NCBI GenBank assembly: GCA_020796225.1
Contig: CM036755.1
Location: 9,738,994-9,802,993, forward strand
DNA from: Arion vulgaris
Taxonomy: Eukaryota; Mollusca; Gastropoda; Stylommatophora; Arionidae
DNA: 64,000 bases
Direction: 5' to 3'
This document shows, in pieces, positions 48,101 to 52,439 of this stretch. The number at the start of each line of letters is the position of its first letter. The stretch's first letter is position 1. The translations under genes were made by a program, and so were the position numbers. Under the pieces are notes generated by a model. That model ran no database searches and was not told where the DNA came from. It saw nothing but the letters and a program-made list of their open reading frames with translations.

Positions 48101-51032
48101 CCGAAGGATTGACTTCATTGCACTGGGTTTTACCCCATATGACTCAGTCCCTCTCAAGCAGAAATGGCACGCCACCTACTGAGAGTATTGCACAAAGCAC
48201 GAACTCCGTAGCTCCAGCAACAATCCTAAGGGATTGAAGAAGAAAAAGTATGTAATGTTTTTGTTTGGTAATTGTTTTTTAATTGTCTCAACACTCAACA
48301 GATGCTGAACTGCATTATAGGGATGGTAGATAAAACTAAGAAAGCTATATCAGTCCTGCAAGAAAGGAACATTAGAGACAGCGAACAACTATCCCCATGG
48401 TCTCGAAAACATGCAGATATTATTAGTTCTAATATTAAAATATTTTCTGGAGATGCAATGACATATACGCTCAAACAAACAGAAGACAGATTGAGTGAAG
48501 TCAGAAGAAACACAGGTATTTAATTTCTATTTGTTGTGATGCTTTTTTCTTTTTATTTCTTTGAACTTCTTTGTTGTGTTTGAACTTAGACATGGAAGAG
48601 GTCCTTTCATGTTCCTGTGGTAGGTCCTTCCTTTCATTTGCTTGAAATATTGTCTATATATTCAATGTTGTTTCTTGTATAAACTTCACTGTTTTGTAGC
48701 TCACACAGAGGTCTGTGTAGTTTTATATCGAGTGTTGTTCCGTTAGGCCAGTGAGTTTGCCTCAGTATATCATATTTTAGCCCACCTGCCCAGCGTGTCT
48801 GTAGCGCGTTTGACGACGGGTGACAAACCTCCTGTGAGTACGGTTTAATTCCGTGGACTGGTAGAAAAGCCACAGATTCTCCAGATTTATGGTGTGTGTG
48901 GCACCGAACCAAAGGGTTACAATGTCTATGGCACTGAGTCGAAGAACTGAAAGTTCAAGTGCTTCTGGATCAAAAACAAAAAAGCAATTAAATCCAGAAA
49001 ATTGCATGCATGAAACTTGAAAGCTCATAATGTAAGTCTACAGATTATACAGGGTGTTCAAGATAAAAGTAGCCTCATTGACAAATCAAAAGTTGCCAGT
49101 TACTTATTGTCCTTGTGTCTATTTACTATTTAAACCGGTTCTGACTAGCTCGTCGTAAGTCAATTTGTTTATCGCCCCTTCCAATTACATACCATCACAC
49201 AACCTTGACCTATACTACGTCTTAACTGAACCTTCTCATTGTCATAAATATATGCTAGATTAGCTCTATTGATAGGCTACTTTTATCTTGAACATCCTGT
49301 AGTATAAGTTGACAGTTTGTAACGTAGTTAGCCCTCATAGATGTTTCTTCTGCATCACGTTCATTCTTTGCAGACAATTGTATCATTCATACTATGATAT
49401 ATAATTGATCTTTGACAAGAACGACTAACATTGAACCCTGTTGCAATTAGGTCCCTATTTTGTGTTTGGTACCATACACGGTGTAAGTCAGGGTTACCGT
49501 TTTTCTCCTACGGAAAATGTTTTGAGTCTGCCTCTCTGGTAGTTAGTTCCCCCACACTTCCCCTCGTTTGTACAGGTTCTCTTTTACTATCCGTTTCGCC
49601 GTATATTTGGGCTTGGATCTACGCCAATGAATCGTTTGTCCTGCAGCCTTTTTTTTTTACTAAGCGCTGCAACCTTTTTGCATCGCATGATGAACATCTT
49701 TTGAACATTAACGATCTTTTAAACGCTGCAAATTATTCTGACCGGTTGTGGTCACTCCGGTTTAGGAGCATTAATAACCCTTCTAGGACTAGTCGGTGGG
49801 ACGGTCACTTGTCAGCTGCTCTGTTTATTCATTCCTCTTTTACGATAATTTTTCGCCTTTCATAGATATTTAAACTGTTTCTGCAGAGGATGTCATCCAA
49901 GATGTCAGCAGACAAGCAATGTTTGAGTTACAGAAAACTGTGTCCAGTGCAGACAGTAAAACTACAGATTTCATCACAACAGAAAGACTTAAAATGGAAA
50001 GAATACTAGAAGATACAAAAACACAAATACAGTCAGACCTTTTTCAGTCTTTAAGCCTCCAGAAGGAATCTACTGAGGTATATGCTGCAAATATTTGTTG
50101 TAATATTAGCTTCAAATATGGAACTGTAAGTTATATAGTAATAAAACGAAATTAAGAGTTTTCAATTCAAATGTTGTATCAATCCTAACATATGCCAAAG
50201 CGAAAGTTGGAAATGACTAAAGATATAGAAAGCAAGTTGTATCAAAATATGCTTTCAACATATGCCAACGAAAGTTGGAAAATGACTAAAGATATAGAAA
50301 GCAAGTTGAATGCATTTGAAAATAGATGTCTGCGAGAGAAGATGGAGATATGTTGGACACACCTTGAGGAGAATGATCAAAGAATATCAAAGCAGGCATT
50401 GAAGTGGGATGTAAAGGGTTCAAGAAAGAGAGGACGACCTAAAGAGACTCTGAAACGAACTTTACTGAGAGAGGCAGGAAATATCGGTCTCAGTTCCATG
50501 GAGGAGATTGAACGAGTTACCCAGGATAGAGCGGTATGTAGAAATTACTTGCAGGTCCTATGTAACGTATAGCGGTACGAGAGGAATTATTATTATTATT
50601 AGTTGTGATTTGCTTTATTTTGTGAACCTCCCTTGAATTCATTGCTTTAAAAATTGAGAAAATAACTCGTCGTGCAAAGAGATTAAATACTAGAGTTTTT
50701 AAATTATTCTAGTTGCATAAGATAGAAAATTTAGTTGCAAAAGTTTGAAAATTTTCTTTGTTTGATATTATCATCAGAGTTGCTGGAATTGTGGTCGGAA
50801 GGCTTATGAGACTTGCAGTGGATGCAGTATGGCTCGTTACTGCGGCTCATTCTGTCAACATAAAGACTGGGACAACCACCATCTTGTTTGCGCAAAACCC
50901 AATTATATCAGCCGCAGAGACAAGGGTAGTGAGAAGAGTAGCAGTTGCAACATCGACGGTAGCAACTACAGGTGTAGATTTAGGGAGAAACATCATGGGC
51001 ACATCTCTAAGCAAGGAATCTCCATCACCTGA
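18008..51032 (+). CDS. CBFA2T: CBFA2T/MTG/Nervy-family corepressor gene, nine exons (whole span)
   Basis: Joined coding exons: 18008-18131, 24924-25150, 35302-35391, 38589-38770, 40903-41165, 44087-44154, 48302-48515, 49887-50077, 50778-51032. They total 1614 bases, exactly 538 codons, and every junction keeps phase. The family (human MTG8/ETO, MTGR1, MTG16; fly Nervy) comprises nuclear scaffold proteins that link DNA-bound factors to NCoR/SMRT, Sin3 and histone deacetylases. The model contains NHR1/TAFH (residues about 73-165), NHR2 (about 300-350), NHR3 (about 370-445) and NHR4/MYND (455-491) in the family order. Its length of 537 aa is slightly below the roughly 575-600 aa of vertebrate proteins; the proline-rich N-terminus and the NHR1-NHR2 linker are the divergent parts. 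Introns are 2-10 kb except introns 7 and 8, and are full of tandem arrays. Identity is very secure; the extreme N- and C-termini are less so. Confidence 0.93.
18284..18490 (+). repeat. SINE-D in CBFA2T intron 1
   Basis: gcccgcgtgcccagcgtgtt to cttctggatcgggaaaaaaa; complete, A-rich end. Confidence 0.87.
18520..18830 (+). mobile_element. LINE ORF2 tail in intron 1
   Basis: [30 protein letters not shown], then [20 protein letters not shown] and [11 protein letters not shown], ending tgatgatgataata. Same family as 640-830 and 39420-39590. Confidence 0.82.
18860..19590. repeat. 25-bp T-rich minisatellite in intron 1
   Basis: About 29 copies of a unit with core tttttgtcagtcttattatt, with 23-24 bp deletion variants. 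Length varies, so all three forward frames stay partly open (ORFs to 266 aa); these are artefacts. Confidence 0.96.
19595..19990 (+). mobile_element. LINE RT C-terminal relic next to the 25-bp array
   Basis: [18 protein letters not shown], then [34 protein letters not shown] and EHHVPED. Same family as 53950-54310. Frameshifted. Ends with a short duplication of gagaactgtctagagatag. Confidence 0.75.
20140..20200. repeat. 30-bp direct duplication
   Basis: gacacatggatggtagaact with ttaatta occurs twice in a row. Confidence 0.88.
20285..21678. repeat. 25-bp minisatellite in intron 1, about 1.4 kb
   Basis: About 55 copies, core agacagtaaacagacacaga then aaggt, with 27-bp (acaacaca) and shorter (missing gtagacagta) variants. 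Left part uses agatac, right part agacac, so there are at least two subfamilies. The 466-aa minus ORF ([15 protein letters not shown]) is the array translated. Confidence 0.96.
21679..21949. other. Unassigned; includes a short (AT)n run
   Basis: (AT)n at about 21732-21752; otherwise no recognised feature. Confidence 0.6.
21950..22002 (-). repeat. SINE-A head fragment
   Basis: tcagtggtactattctttgc, then tttccttacggtcccctgct, is the SINE-A head reversed. Confidence 0.65.
22010..22214 (-). mobile_element. LINE ORF2 tail, GQLVQNR family, feeding a minisatellite
   Basis: Reversed: [35 protein letters not shown] second copy at 52850-53080 continues GRLKRRWVQVIIDD. Here the sequence passes straight into the 15-bp array at the RRW codons. 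Confidence 0.8.
22214..23435. repeat. 15-bp minisatellite with higher-order structure, intron 1
   Basis: About 80 copies of a 15-bp unit (tcttctagggcatca, with cgtc/catc and agga variants), punctuated seven times by a tatatcatgcatcc block. These blocks separate super-repeats of varied length, of which 22442-22620 and 22811-22995 are nearly the same. The plus and minus ORFs (RASSS, LEDDA) are array readings. Confidence 0.95.
23436..23935 (-). mobile_element. LINE ORF2 C-terminal relic, intron 1
   Basis: Two adjoining tails. 23545-23436: [36 protein letters not shown]. 23935-23587: [33 protein letters not shown], then [14 protein letters not shown]. The first runs into the 15-bp array at its RHD residues. 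A related scrap is at 55690-55800. Confidence 0.8.
24001..24320 (+). repeat. tRNA-like SINE head split by a MITE
   Basis: gccgcagtagcgcagttgtt (A-box region) stops at cgcttc just before TTAA. After the MITE the text resumes gctagtgttccgtgtgcaat tcc (B-box-like). Removing 24038-24264 restores a tRNA-like spacing. Confidence 0.55.
24038..24264. mobile_element. TTAA-flanked MITE (piggyBac-like), intron 1
   Basis: Bounded by TTAA at 24038-24041 and 24261-24264. Inner ends atcctttagctgc and (reversed) ctctttcactgcc form an imperfect inverted repeat. The interior holds acgtatatatacgt and several gacgtattaacacgt-type palindromes. A second copy at 62513-62730 has cleaner CCCTTT / AAAGGG ends. TTAA targets suggest piggyBac mobilisation. 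Confidence 0.75.
24515..24770 (+). repeat. tRNA-derived SINE, SINE-B relative, intron 1
   Basis: Head gcgcctgtggcttaggagat ... gagttcgaatcacg (A/B boxes). The body shares tggatttttacaaaagg, ccgttcagaaagtaatgg and actgaacgta with SINE-B, although the head is a different tRNA type. Confidence 0.8.
24772..24860. mobile_element. hAT-like terminal fragment just upstream of exon 2
   Basis: cagcgtttccaaaactgggg, then tccgcagaccctcggggtcc, has the look of a hAT terminus (CAGCGxTTCCxAAAxTGGGG). No matching right end before the exon; a truncated relic or solo end. Confidence 0.45.
24924..25150 (+). CDS. CBFA2T: CBFA2T exon 2 (N-terminal half of NHR1/TAFH)
   Basis: The acceptor is a T-rich tract ending ttccag (AG 24922-24923); the donor is GTG|GTAAGT at 25151. 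It encodes residues 42-117. A Ser/Pro/Asn-rich stretch comes first, then the near-invariant NHR1 opening [18 protein letters not shown], then LQQFGSDIS and [13 protein letters not shown]. In MTG proteins NHR1 (TAF4 homology) binds E-protein activation domains and other partners. The match to vertebrate MTG8/MTG16 is almost residue for residue, the strongest identification in the window. A fragment resembling a hAT transposon end lies about 65 bp upstream of the acceptor, and a 38-bp minisatellite starts about 35 bp after the donor. Confidence 0.97.
25185..26350. repeat. 38-bp minisatellite at the 5' edge of intron 2
   Basis: About 31 copies, landmarks agtcttaagttgagtagata and tttggtatatgttcttt. 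Variants agtagaagatttgat and a one-base-shorter gttcttag form recurring combinations. It starts about 35 bp after the exon 2 donor. Each unit contains ttctttag, a weak acceptor-like string. Confidence 0.96.
26352..27785. mobile_element. GC-richer inserted element inside the 38-bp array
   Basis: About 1.4 kb of distinctly higher GC. The array unit gatttgatatatgtt lies directly left of it and again at 27788-27830 right of it, so the block interrupted the array. It carries repeat X (26500-26830), an internal tandem pair of about 100 bp (ttccggggatgtta at 27067 and 27150), and near-terminal copies of ccatacaggtattc at 26453 and 27760. ORFs of 60-149 aa are unrecognised. Class unknown. Confidence 0.55.
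27941..34311. repeat. 31/44-bp minisatellite, 6.4 kb, intron 2
   Basis: The longest array in the window, roughly 190 units. The basic unit is 31 bp (gatatgatgaagaatgtggt + cagtgttgaag). A 44-bp form adds aaaccttgaatgt. Variants ggtcaatg versus ggtcagtg and gatattatg cluster in runs, which implies segmental duplication within the array. No open frame. The sense strand is rich in GAAGAA. Confidence 0.97.
34375..34925 (-). mobile_element. LINE ORF2 3' region, second copy, intron 2
   Basis: Reversed it matches 14370-14900: the same RT-tail region with CVKxLLxx, VGVTRKDxxRN-like and GRPKKD-like pieces. More decayed than the first copy. Confidence 0.75.
34985..35228 (+). repeat. SINE-A upstream of exon 3
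   Basis: tgttgttgggtctcacaagg to ttcaaagaaaaagaag; lacks the gacctacaaggcatgtcgta segment after cactgcga. Confidence 0.83.
35302..35391 (+). CDS. CBFA2T: CBFA2T exon 3 (NHR1 middle)
   Basis: A 90-base, phase 0-0 exon between ctgttcgacag (AG ends at 35301) and AAG|GTGAGA (35392). It encodes residues 118-147: [15 protein letters not shown], then [15 protein letters not shown]. This is the canonical continuation of NHR1 (vertebrate NSTLTIEEFHSKLQ... [13 protein letters not shown]). The exon is a small island: a SINE ends about 75 bp upstream, and the 2.2-kb AT-rich minisatellite of intron 3 begins about 50 bp downstream. Confidence 0.97.
35440..37590. repeat. 18-20-bp AT-rich minisatellite, 2.2 kb, intron 3
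   Basis: About 115 copies of a unit like attactactatattgttt, with attgc, actgc and extra-T variants, and atgttttattgctac interruptions at 35595, 35937, 36768, 36875, 37250 and 37330. Because units of 18, 19 and 20 bp alternate, ORFs up to 749 aa ([12 protein letters not shown]) appear; they are not genes. It starts about 50 bp after the exon 3 donor. Confidence 0.97.
37672..37914 (+). repeat. tRNA-derived SINE-B, intron 3
   Basis: gagcgtctatagttcaagcg, ggttcaaaccccacgg (B box) and the shared body gtttccgtgagatttttcca, ccgttcagaaagcaatgg. About 90% like 3819-4060 by eye. Confidence 0.88.
38085..38411. repeat. 27-35-bp degenerate minisatellite, intron 3
   Basis: Left half: diverged units around gccccagagaattgggt. 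Right half: five to six near-identical 27-bp units (agagctacagagaattgaat). The gradient from diverged to uniform suggests recent growth on the right, about 180 bp before exon 4. Confidence 0.9.
38589..38770 (+). CDS. CBFA2T: CBFA2T exon 4 (NHR1 end and VNENGKR motif)
   Basis: The acceptor is gatttctaacag (AG 38587-38588); the donor is GACAG|GTATTT (38771). It encodes residues 148-207 plus two bases of codon 208. [19 protein letters not shown] completes NHR1. A divergent His/Asn/Ser-rich stretch follows, then [12 protein letters not shown], which matches the VNENGKRRTPDR signature found after NHR1 in vertebrate MTG proteins. The two hanging bases (AG) are completed by the A that opens exon 5. 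Confidence 0.96.
38805..38960 (-). mobile_element. LINE tail scrap, intron 4
   Basis: Two partial copies of ggatcat(c/g)atcact ... catc(g/a)aacc(g/a), related to 13075-13120. Too decayed to translate. Confidence 0.45.
38966..39222 (+). repeat. SINE-A, full length, intron 4
   Basis: tctcccggtggtcctgaggc to ggagcgttcgagaaagaaga. Confidence 0.87.
39223..39420 (+). mobile_element. LINE RT tail, MTKDIESK family, intron 4
   Basis: [49 protein letters not shown]: the 3' half only. Confidence 0.72.
39420..39590 (-). mobile_element. LINE tail, SWHSRASTS family, intron 4
   Basis: Begins with atcatcaggtgccggctggc (reverse of the HGT-stop end) and contains gatgttgacgctct. Abuts the preceding plus-strand LINE tail head-on. 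Confidence 0.7.
39591..39851 (+). repeat. SINE-A2, diverged subfamily, intron 4
   Basis: Head gcccgagtggttaccggggc, then aaatttgggatgtaaaaata and gttacctgccacacatgtcg, and a gaagaagaagaa tail. It shares the SINE-A architecture but differs in the head. A 5' copy occurs at 59245-59400. Confidence 0.75.
39880..40895. repeat. 42-bp minisatellite grown inside a TTAA-ended MITE, intron 4
   Basis: Left flank tttaactcctggtggaccag, then acatgtttttacaaaccatt, matches (reversed) the solo element at 43887-44030. About 21 units of 41-42 bp follow (caacacaaagccatgtagtg + tagctcctggtaaaaaggtg). The right flank tgtggcgtttggtcc matches the other end of the solo element. The array ends about 40 bp before exon 5. 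Confidence 0.9.
40003..40060 (+). repeat. Decayed duplicate of the exon 5 splice acceptor
   Basis: ataatcaattttgcttaatg, then caacaatag and actctgaaagacatga, aligns with 40871-40919 (ataatcaatttttcttaatg, cacaatag, acctgaagacatgac). It carries the polypyrimidine tract, AG and the first 15 or so exon bases with small insertions that break the reading frame. Confidence 0.85.
40903..41165 (+). CDS. CBFA2T: CBFA2T exon 5 (linker between NHR1 and NHR2)
   Basis: The acceptor is T-rich and ends gtttcacaatag (AG 40901-40902); the donor is TGCA|GTGAGT at 41166. Residues 208-295 are a charged, disordered-looking linker with [26 protein letters not shown] and a C-terminal Arg/Glu/Asp-rich run. The vertebrate counterpart (EHPSKRPCTISP region and RD-rich segment) has the same layout but little identity. 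A 42-bp minisatellite ends about 40 bp upstream, and a decayed second copy of this acceptor plus the first exon bases lies at about 40008-40057. Confidence 0.9.
41195..41540 (-). mobile_element. LINE RT tail, MTKDIESK family, intron 5
   Basis: [11 protein letters not shown], then [40 protein letters not shown], followed by a frameshift. Close to 3120-3600. It starts about 30 bp after the exon 5 donor. Confidence 0.82.
41541..41744. other. No recognisable feature
   Basis: AT-rich; a 61-aa plus ORF has no recognised motif. Confidence 0.4.
41745..41930 (+). mobile_element. LINE ORF2 3' end, TWRRELKxDIKR type
   Basis: [38 protein letters not shown], ending gaagaagaagaaatt. Another 3' end with the GAAGAAGAAG tail shared with SINE-A. 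Confidence 0.78.
42110..42640 (-). mobile_element. LINE RNase H domain relic, intron 5
   Basis: [54 protein letters not shown], then [17 protein letters not shown]. [15 protein letters not shown] is the C-terminal RNase H signature. A second copy at 52440-52740; a short plus-strand piece at 43386-43480. Confidence 0.82.
42705..42964. mobile_element. MITE, TA target, 17-18-bp TIRs (Tc1/mariner type), intron 5
   Basis: Left end tacagggtgttcaagata; right end tatcttgaacaccctgta: a perfect 18-bp inverted repeat. TA dinucleotides flank both sides. About 260 bp and no ORF. Sister copy at 49048-49301. Confidence 0.88.
42970..43205. repeat. Direct duplication of about 85 bp
   Basis: gtcagggcagtgaaacatga, agaatctcct, then catctcagatgtt occur at 42978-43050 and 43127-43193. 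Confidence 0.8.
43263..43385 (+). repeat. SINE-A 5' half
   Basis: ccctgtgatgcaggggtctg to gctaccctagtaaataaaaa; cut off where a LINE fragment begins. Confidence 0.82.
43386..43480 (+). mobile_element. LINE RNase H tail fragment
   Basis: [20 protein letters not shown] matches the 42110-42640 family ([17 protein letters not shown]). Confidence 0.72.
43484..43622 (-). repeat. SINE-A 5' half, minus strand
   Basis: tttttatttactgggtagct, ccctacctcagttgcctttt to cggcaacacacaggcg. With 43263-43385 it forms an inverted pair around the LINE scrap. Confidence 0.75.
43688..43880. repeat. 16-bp minisatellite, intron 5
   Basis: About 12 copies of tgttagatatcccatc with tt for at variants. Remnant units (ccatctgttaattaaccc) continue after the MITE at 44031-44060. 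Confidence 0.93.
43887..44030 (-). mobile_element. Solo TTAA-ended MITE, unexpanded relative of the intron 4 array
   Basis: TTAA at 43887-43890 and 44027-44030. Termini (outside in) ctacttgtggac and, reversed, ctctttgtgtacc are an imperfect inverted pair. The interior holds a single copy of the unit that is amplified about 21-fold at 39950-40860 (cactacatgactttgggttg reversed). Inserted in the 16-bp array. Confidence 0.85.
44087..44154 (+). CDS. CBFA2T: CBFA2T exon 6 (start of NHR2 helix)
   Basis: A 68-base exon between catgtgtacag (AG 44085-44086) and ATCC|GTAAGT (44155). Phase 1 in (A+GT = Ser) and phase 0 out. It encodes residues 296-318, ending [12 protein letters not shown], which corresponds to the DREWAEEWKHLDH segment that leads into NHR2 in vertebrate MTG proteins. 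It was found by searching the gap between exons 5 and 7 for a fragment that fits both phase and homology. It is too short to stand out as an ORF. Confidence 0.88.
44215..44640. repeat. 20-bp minisatellite at the 5' edge of intron 6
   Basis: About 18 units of gagttagtggacaagtcaat with frequent variants. It begins about 60 bp after the exon 6 donor. Confidence 0.9.
44692..44837. repeat. 22-bp minisatellite
   Basis: Six units of accgcatagtactttcatct. Confidence 0.94.
44925..45140 (+). repeat. tRNA-derived SINE-C, intron 6
   Basis: Head tgtctctgtggctaagtgat (A-box region) and catgggtttgaatccgg (B box). The body includes ccagacacctaggattgttg and gagatacggagtttgtgc. Antisense body fragments at 5890-6000 and 48095-48243. 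Confidence 0.8.
45141..45954. other. Unassigned intronic sequence
   Basis: No repeat family, tandem array or exon recognised. A 76-aa minus ORF is unsupported. Confidence 0.5.
45955..46200 (+). repeat. SINE-A, full length, intron 6
   Basis: catgtgttgccggggcttgc to aattgtttggagaagaagac. Confidence 0.87.
46201..46584. other. Unassigned; possible hAT end at about 46530
   Basis: catcagcgtttcccaaagtg resembles a hAT terminus; nothing else recognised. Confidence 0.4.
46585..47345. repeat. 28-bp minisatellite derived from family E, intron 6
   Basis: About 27 units (atgtttgatagaacactgta + agcttttt), uniform at the left and eroding at the right (47215-47345). The unit is the reversed terminus of family E (acagtgttctatcaaacata), and a family E copy in the matching orientation follows at once. 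Confidence 0.95.
47345..47590 (-). repeat. Interspersed family E copy, source of the adjacent array
   Basis: attttgcaattttactaatt, ggttatttattggtgaaaaa, ataaaacttcgatttatcat, then gaattcgtttatat: the reverse of 15975-16195. Confidence 0.8.
47815..48090 (+). repeat. SINE-A, full length, intron 6
   Basis: ttcgcctgtgtggtaccgcg to ggagcgttggaagaagaaga. Ends about 210 bp before exon 7. Confidence 0.88.
48095..48243 (-). repeat. SINE-C body fragment, intron 6
   Basis: gcacgaactccgtagctcca and gcaacaatcctaagg reverse the SINE-C body at 45040-45080. Confidence 0.6.
48302..48515 (+). CDS. CBFA2T: CBFA2T exon 7 (NHR2 oligomerisation helix, start of NHR3)
   Basis: The acceptor is caacactcaacag (AG 48300-48301); the donor is ACACAG|GTATTT (48516). 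It encodes residues 319-389. [20 protein letters not shown] matches the NHR2 core (LLNCIMDMVEKTRRSLTVL), the amphipathic helix that tetramerises MTG proteins. The stretch [14 protein letters not shown] follows the ELNYWxRRYSD pattern. A divergent spacer then leads to [12 protein letters not shown], the beginning of NHR3. It ends one base into a Glu codon completed by exon 8. Confidence 0.96.
48780..48985 (+). repeat. SINE-D, intron 7
   Basis: gcccacctgcccagcgtgtc to gtgcttctggatcaaaaaca. Confidence 0.85.
49048..49301. mobile_element. MITE, TA target, intron 7
   Basis: tacagggtgttcaagataaa ... ttttatcttgaacatcctgta; one mismatch between the TIRs. Interior shared with 42705-42964 (ctatttaaaccggttctgac, ttgacctatactacgtc). 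Confidence 0.87.
49330..49875 (+). repeat. Interspersed repeat X, copy 3, ending at exon 8
   Basis: actatgatatataattgatc, tgacaagaacga, cgccgtatatttgggcttgg. Unlike the other copies the right part (49640-49860) is T-rich with a 144-aa ORF lacking recognised motifs. It borders the exon 8 acceptor, so it may supply its pyrimidine tract. Confidence 0.55.
49887..50077 (+). CDS. CBFA2T: CBFA2T exon 8 (NHR3)
   Basis: The acceptor is actgtttctgcag (AG 49885-49886); the donor is ACTGAG|GTATAT (50078). It encodes residues 390-453: [20 protein letters not shown], then [17 protein letters not shown] and ending QKESTE. The vertebrate equivalent is VKRQAMTELQKAV ... MITTERAKMER ... QEDSSE, so the NHR3 helical segment is complete. 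The predicted alpha-helix/coiled-coil character fits its reported role alongside NHR4 in partner binding. The exon stops just before the MYND finger, the boundary at which the SCWNCGRKA motif begins. Confidence 0.96.
50160..50600 (+). mobile_element. LINE RT tail, MTKDIESK family, intron 8
   Basis: [20 protein letters not shown], then [58 protein letters not shown]. The tgccaa...gaaagttgga start is duplicated (50192 and 50262). Open for 126 codons, but only the C-terminal tail, with an internal deletion after NRCLRE. Confidence 0.87.
50778..51032 (+). CDS. CBFA2T: CBFA2T exon 9 (NHR4 MYND zinc finger, C-terminus)
   Basis: The acceptor is gatattatcatcag (AG 50776-50777). Residues 454-491 form a complete MYND finger: C455, C458, C466, C469, C475, C479, H487 and C491 in the family spacing, with [16 protein letters not shown] and [13 protein letters not shown] nearly identical to vertebrate MTG proteins. 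MYND binds NCoR/SMRT in this family. After the finger this frame gives a 46-residue basic, Cys/His-containing tail to TGA at 51030. An overlapping frame (to about 51270) encodes a Ser/Thr/Pro-rich tail, which is what the family normally has. The C-terminus may therefore be mis-framed by an indel after residue about 491 (see findings). Confidence 0.94.
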   Translation, partial: SCWNCGRKAYETCSGCSMARYCGSFCQHKDWDNHHLVCAKPNYISRRDKGSEKSSSCNIDGSNYRCRFREKHHGHISKQGISIT

Positions 51033-51237
51033 TCAAACATCTCCCTGTTTGTCCCACAGTTCATCTGTTAATACTAATCTTGTAACAAAAGACAACACAC
51101 TTGTAACCAGATCTTCACCAGTAGTCACATCTACTCACAGTCCTTCTACCCCATCACCAAGAACATTAAGCCCAACAAAACTGAATACTAACAACTCTAC
51201 ATCAGAATCTTCACATGTTGGATCATCAGCATACAAG

Positions 51238-51385
51238 ACTTCTTCAGCAGACAAGACTTCTTCAGCATAGAAGACTTCTTCAGCATAGAAGATTTCTTCA
51301 GCATAGAAGACTTCCCTAAGCTTCAGCATAGAAGACTTTTCAGCATACAAGACTTCTTCAGCATAAAGACTTCTTCAACATAGAA
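51238..51385 (+). repeat. 18-bp tandem repeat in the end of the last CBFA2T exon
   Basis: About eight imperfect copies of an 18-bp unit (core gacttcttcagcatagaa) lie 3' of the MYND stop. In the alternative Ser/Thr-rich frame the first units are still coding, and the change cagac to catag creates the stop at 51268-51270. The array is therefore either 3' UTR or the eroded end of the coding sequence. Confidence 0.85.
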
Positions 51386-51403
51386 ATAAAAAATCTTAAT
51401 AAA
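51385..51403 (+). terminator. Two AATAAA polyadenylation signals of CBFA2T
   Basis: AATAAA occurs at 51385-51390 and again at 51398-51403, about 355-370 bp after the stop codon and just before a SINE. This is the only closely spaced pair of consensus signals downstream of the last exon, so the transcript probably ends near 51415-51425. Signal sequence seen; use inferred. Confidence 0.6.
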
Positions 51404-51424
51404 ATCTGCATAGCTGCCGAAATT

Positions 51425-51603
51425 TTAGCCCGCTGTCAGTGTCGTAGCGCGTTGGACTACGGGTGACTAGCCCTCTGTGAGTGTGGGTCCAGAAAAGTCA
51501 CAGGTTCTCCAGATTTACGGTGTTCGTGGCACCGAAACGAAGGGTTACGATGTCCATGGCACCGATCCGAAGAGCTGAAAGCTCAAGTGCTTCTGGATCG
51601 GGG
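51425..51603 (+). repeat. SINE-D, plus arm of an inverted pair
   Basis: agcccgctgtcagtgtcgta to gtgcttctggatcgggga. Lacks part of the B-box region (tgggtccagaaaagtc). Starts about 20 bp after the second AATAAA. Confidence 0.87.
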
Positions 51604-51644
51604 AATGTATTATAATGTTCGGTTTTTTGGAGGGGTGGGAGGAG

Positions 51645-51850
51645 GTCTCAATCCAGAAGCACTTGAGCTTTCAGCTCTTCGGCTTGGTGCCATGGACATC
51701 GTTACCCTTCGGTTCAGTGCCACGAACACTGTAAATCTGGAGAATCTGGTTTTTCTTCCAGCACGTGGAATTGAACCACACTCACAGGGGCTTGTCACCC
51801 ATCGTCCAACGCGCTACGAACACGCTAGGCAGGCTGGCATAATTAATTAT
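51645..51850 (-). repeat. SINE-D, minus arm of an inverted pair
   Basis: ctcaatccagaagcacttga to aacacgctaggcaggctggc. Complementary to 51425-51603 over nearly its whole length, with a spacer of about 40 bp. Confidence 0.87.
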
Positions 51851-52439
51851 TCTTTTACAGTTCATAAGCTGAAAAGCTGCTGCCCGAGCAAAAATCATTA
51901 ATACCATTTGAAGACATCAATATGAGGAGTGTCTGGCCTAATGGATTAGAGCATGGCTCCCTATACAGGTGATCTGTGTTCATTTCACGGTAAGGCTAAG
52001 GTATTTTTTTGTTAAGGACATAAATGAAAAATCCTAACCTGAACAACTTCGCTGCGACTGCACTATCCATGCAGCTATTAAATTCCACAGGCTCACGTCC
52101 AACCTGTCCTAAACCGCCCTAAAAAGTGGTACTAAGTGCAGTTTTTTTTGGGTTTAAATACCAAGTTCTGTAGCCCGTCTTGTTTGATGACGTGCCGAGA
52201 CTGCCCGTGATTTGTTTTCTTCTCACATAACTCAAAATTTACATAAACGGATTCTGATTGTTGCTGGCTGTTAGTTTATTATTTTATTTTCTTTTAGGTT
52301 GTGGTGTCAAAGTACATTTATTTATCTGCAAAATTACATTTTGTTCATAAAATTTCATTCAAACAATAAGAAAGCTACGTCTGAATTTGTACATACACAT
52401 GCGGAGTAAAATAAATGGATTTAGGATGTAAGTTTCAGT
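51851..52439. other. Mostly unassigned; tRNA-like fragment at about 51930-52000
   Basis: gtctggcctaatggattaga looks like a tRNA-SINE A-box region, but the B box is poor. The rest is AT-rich with no recognised feature. Confidence 0.45.

Noticed and set aside
49431..49865. A 144-aa ORF as an extra CBFA2T exon
   Set aside because: It begins within repeat X, shows no family similarity, and exons 7 and 8 already join in phase.
50160..50600. A 126-aa host gene upstream of the MYND exon
   Set aside because: It is the [12 protein letters not shown] tail found four other times, lying in intron 8.
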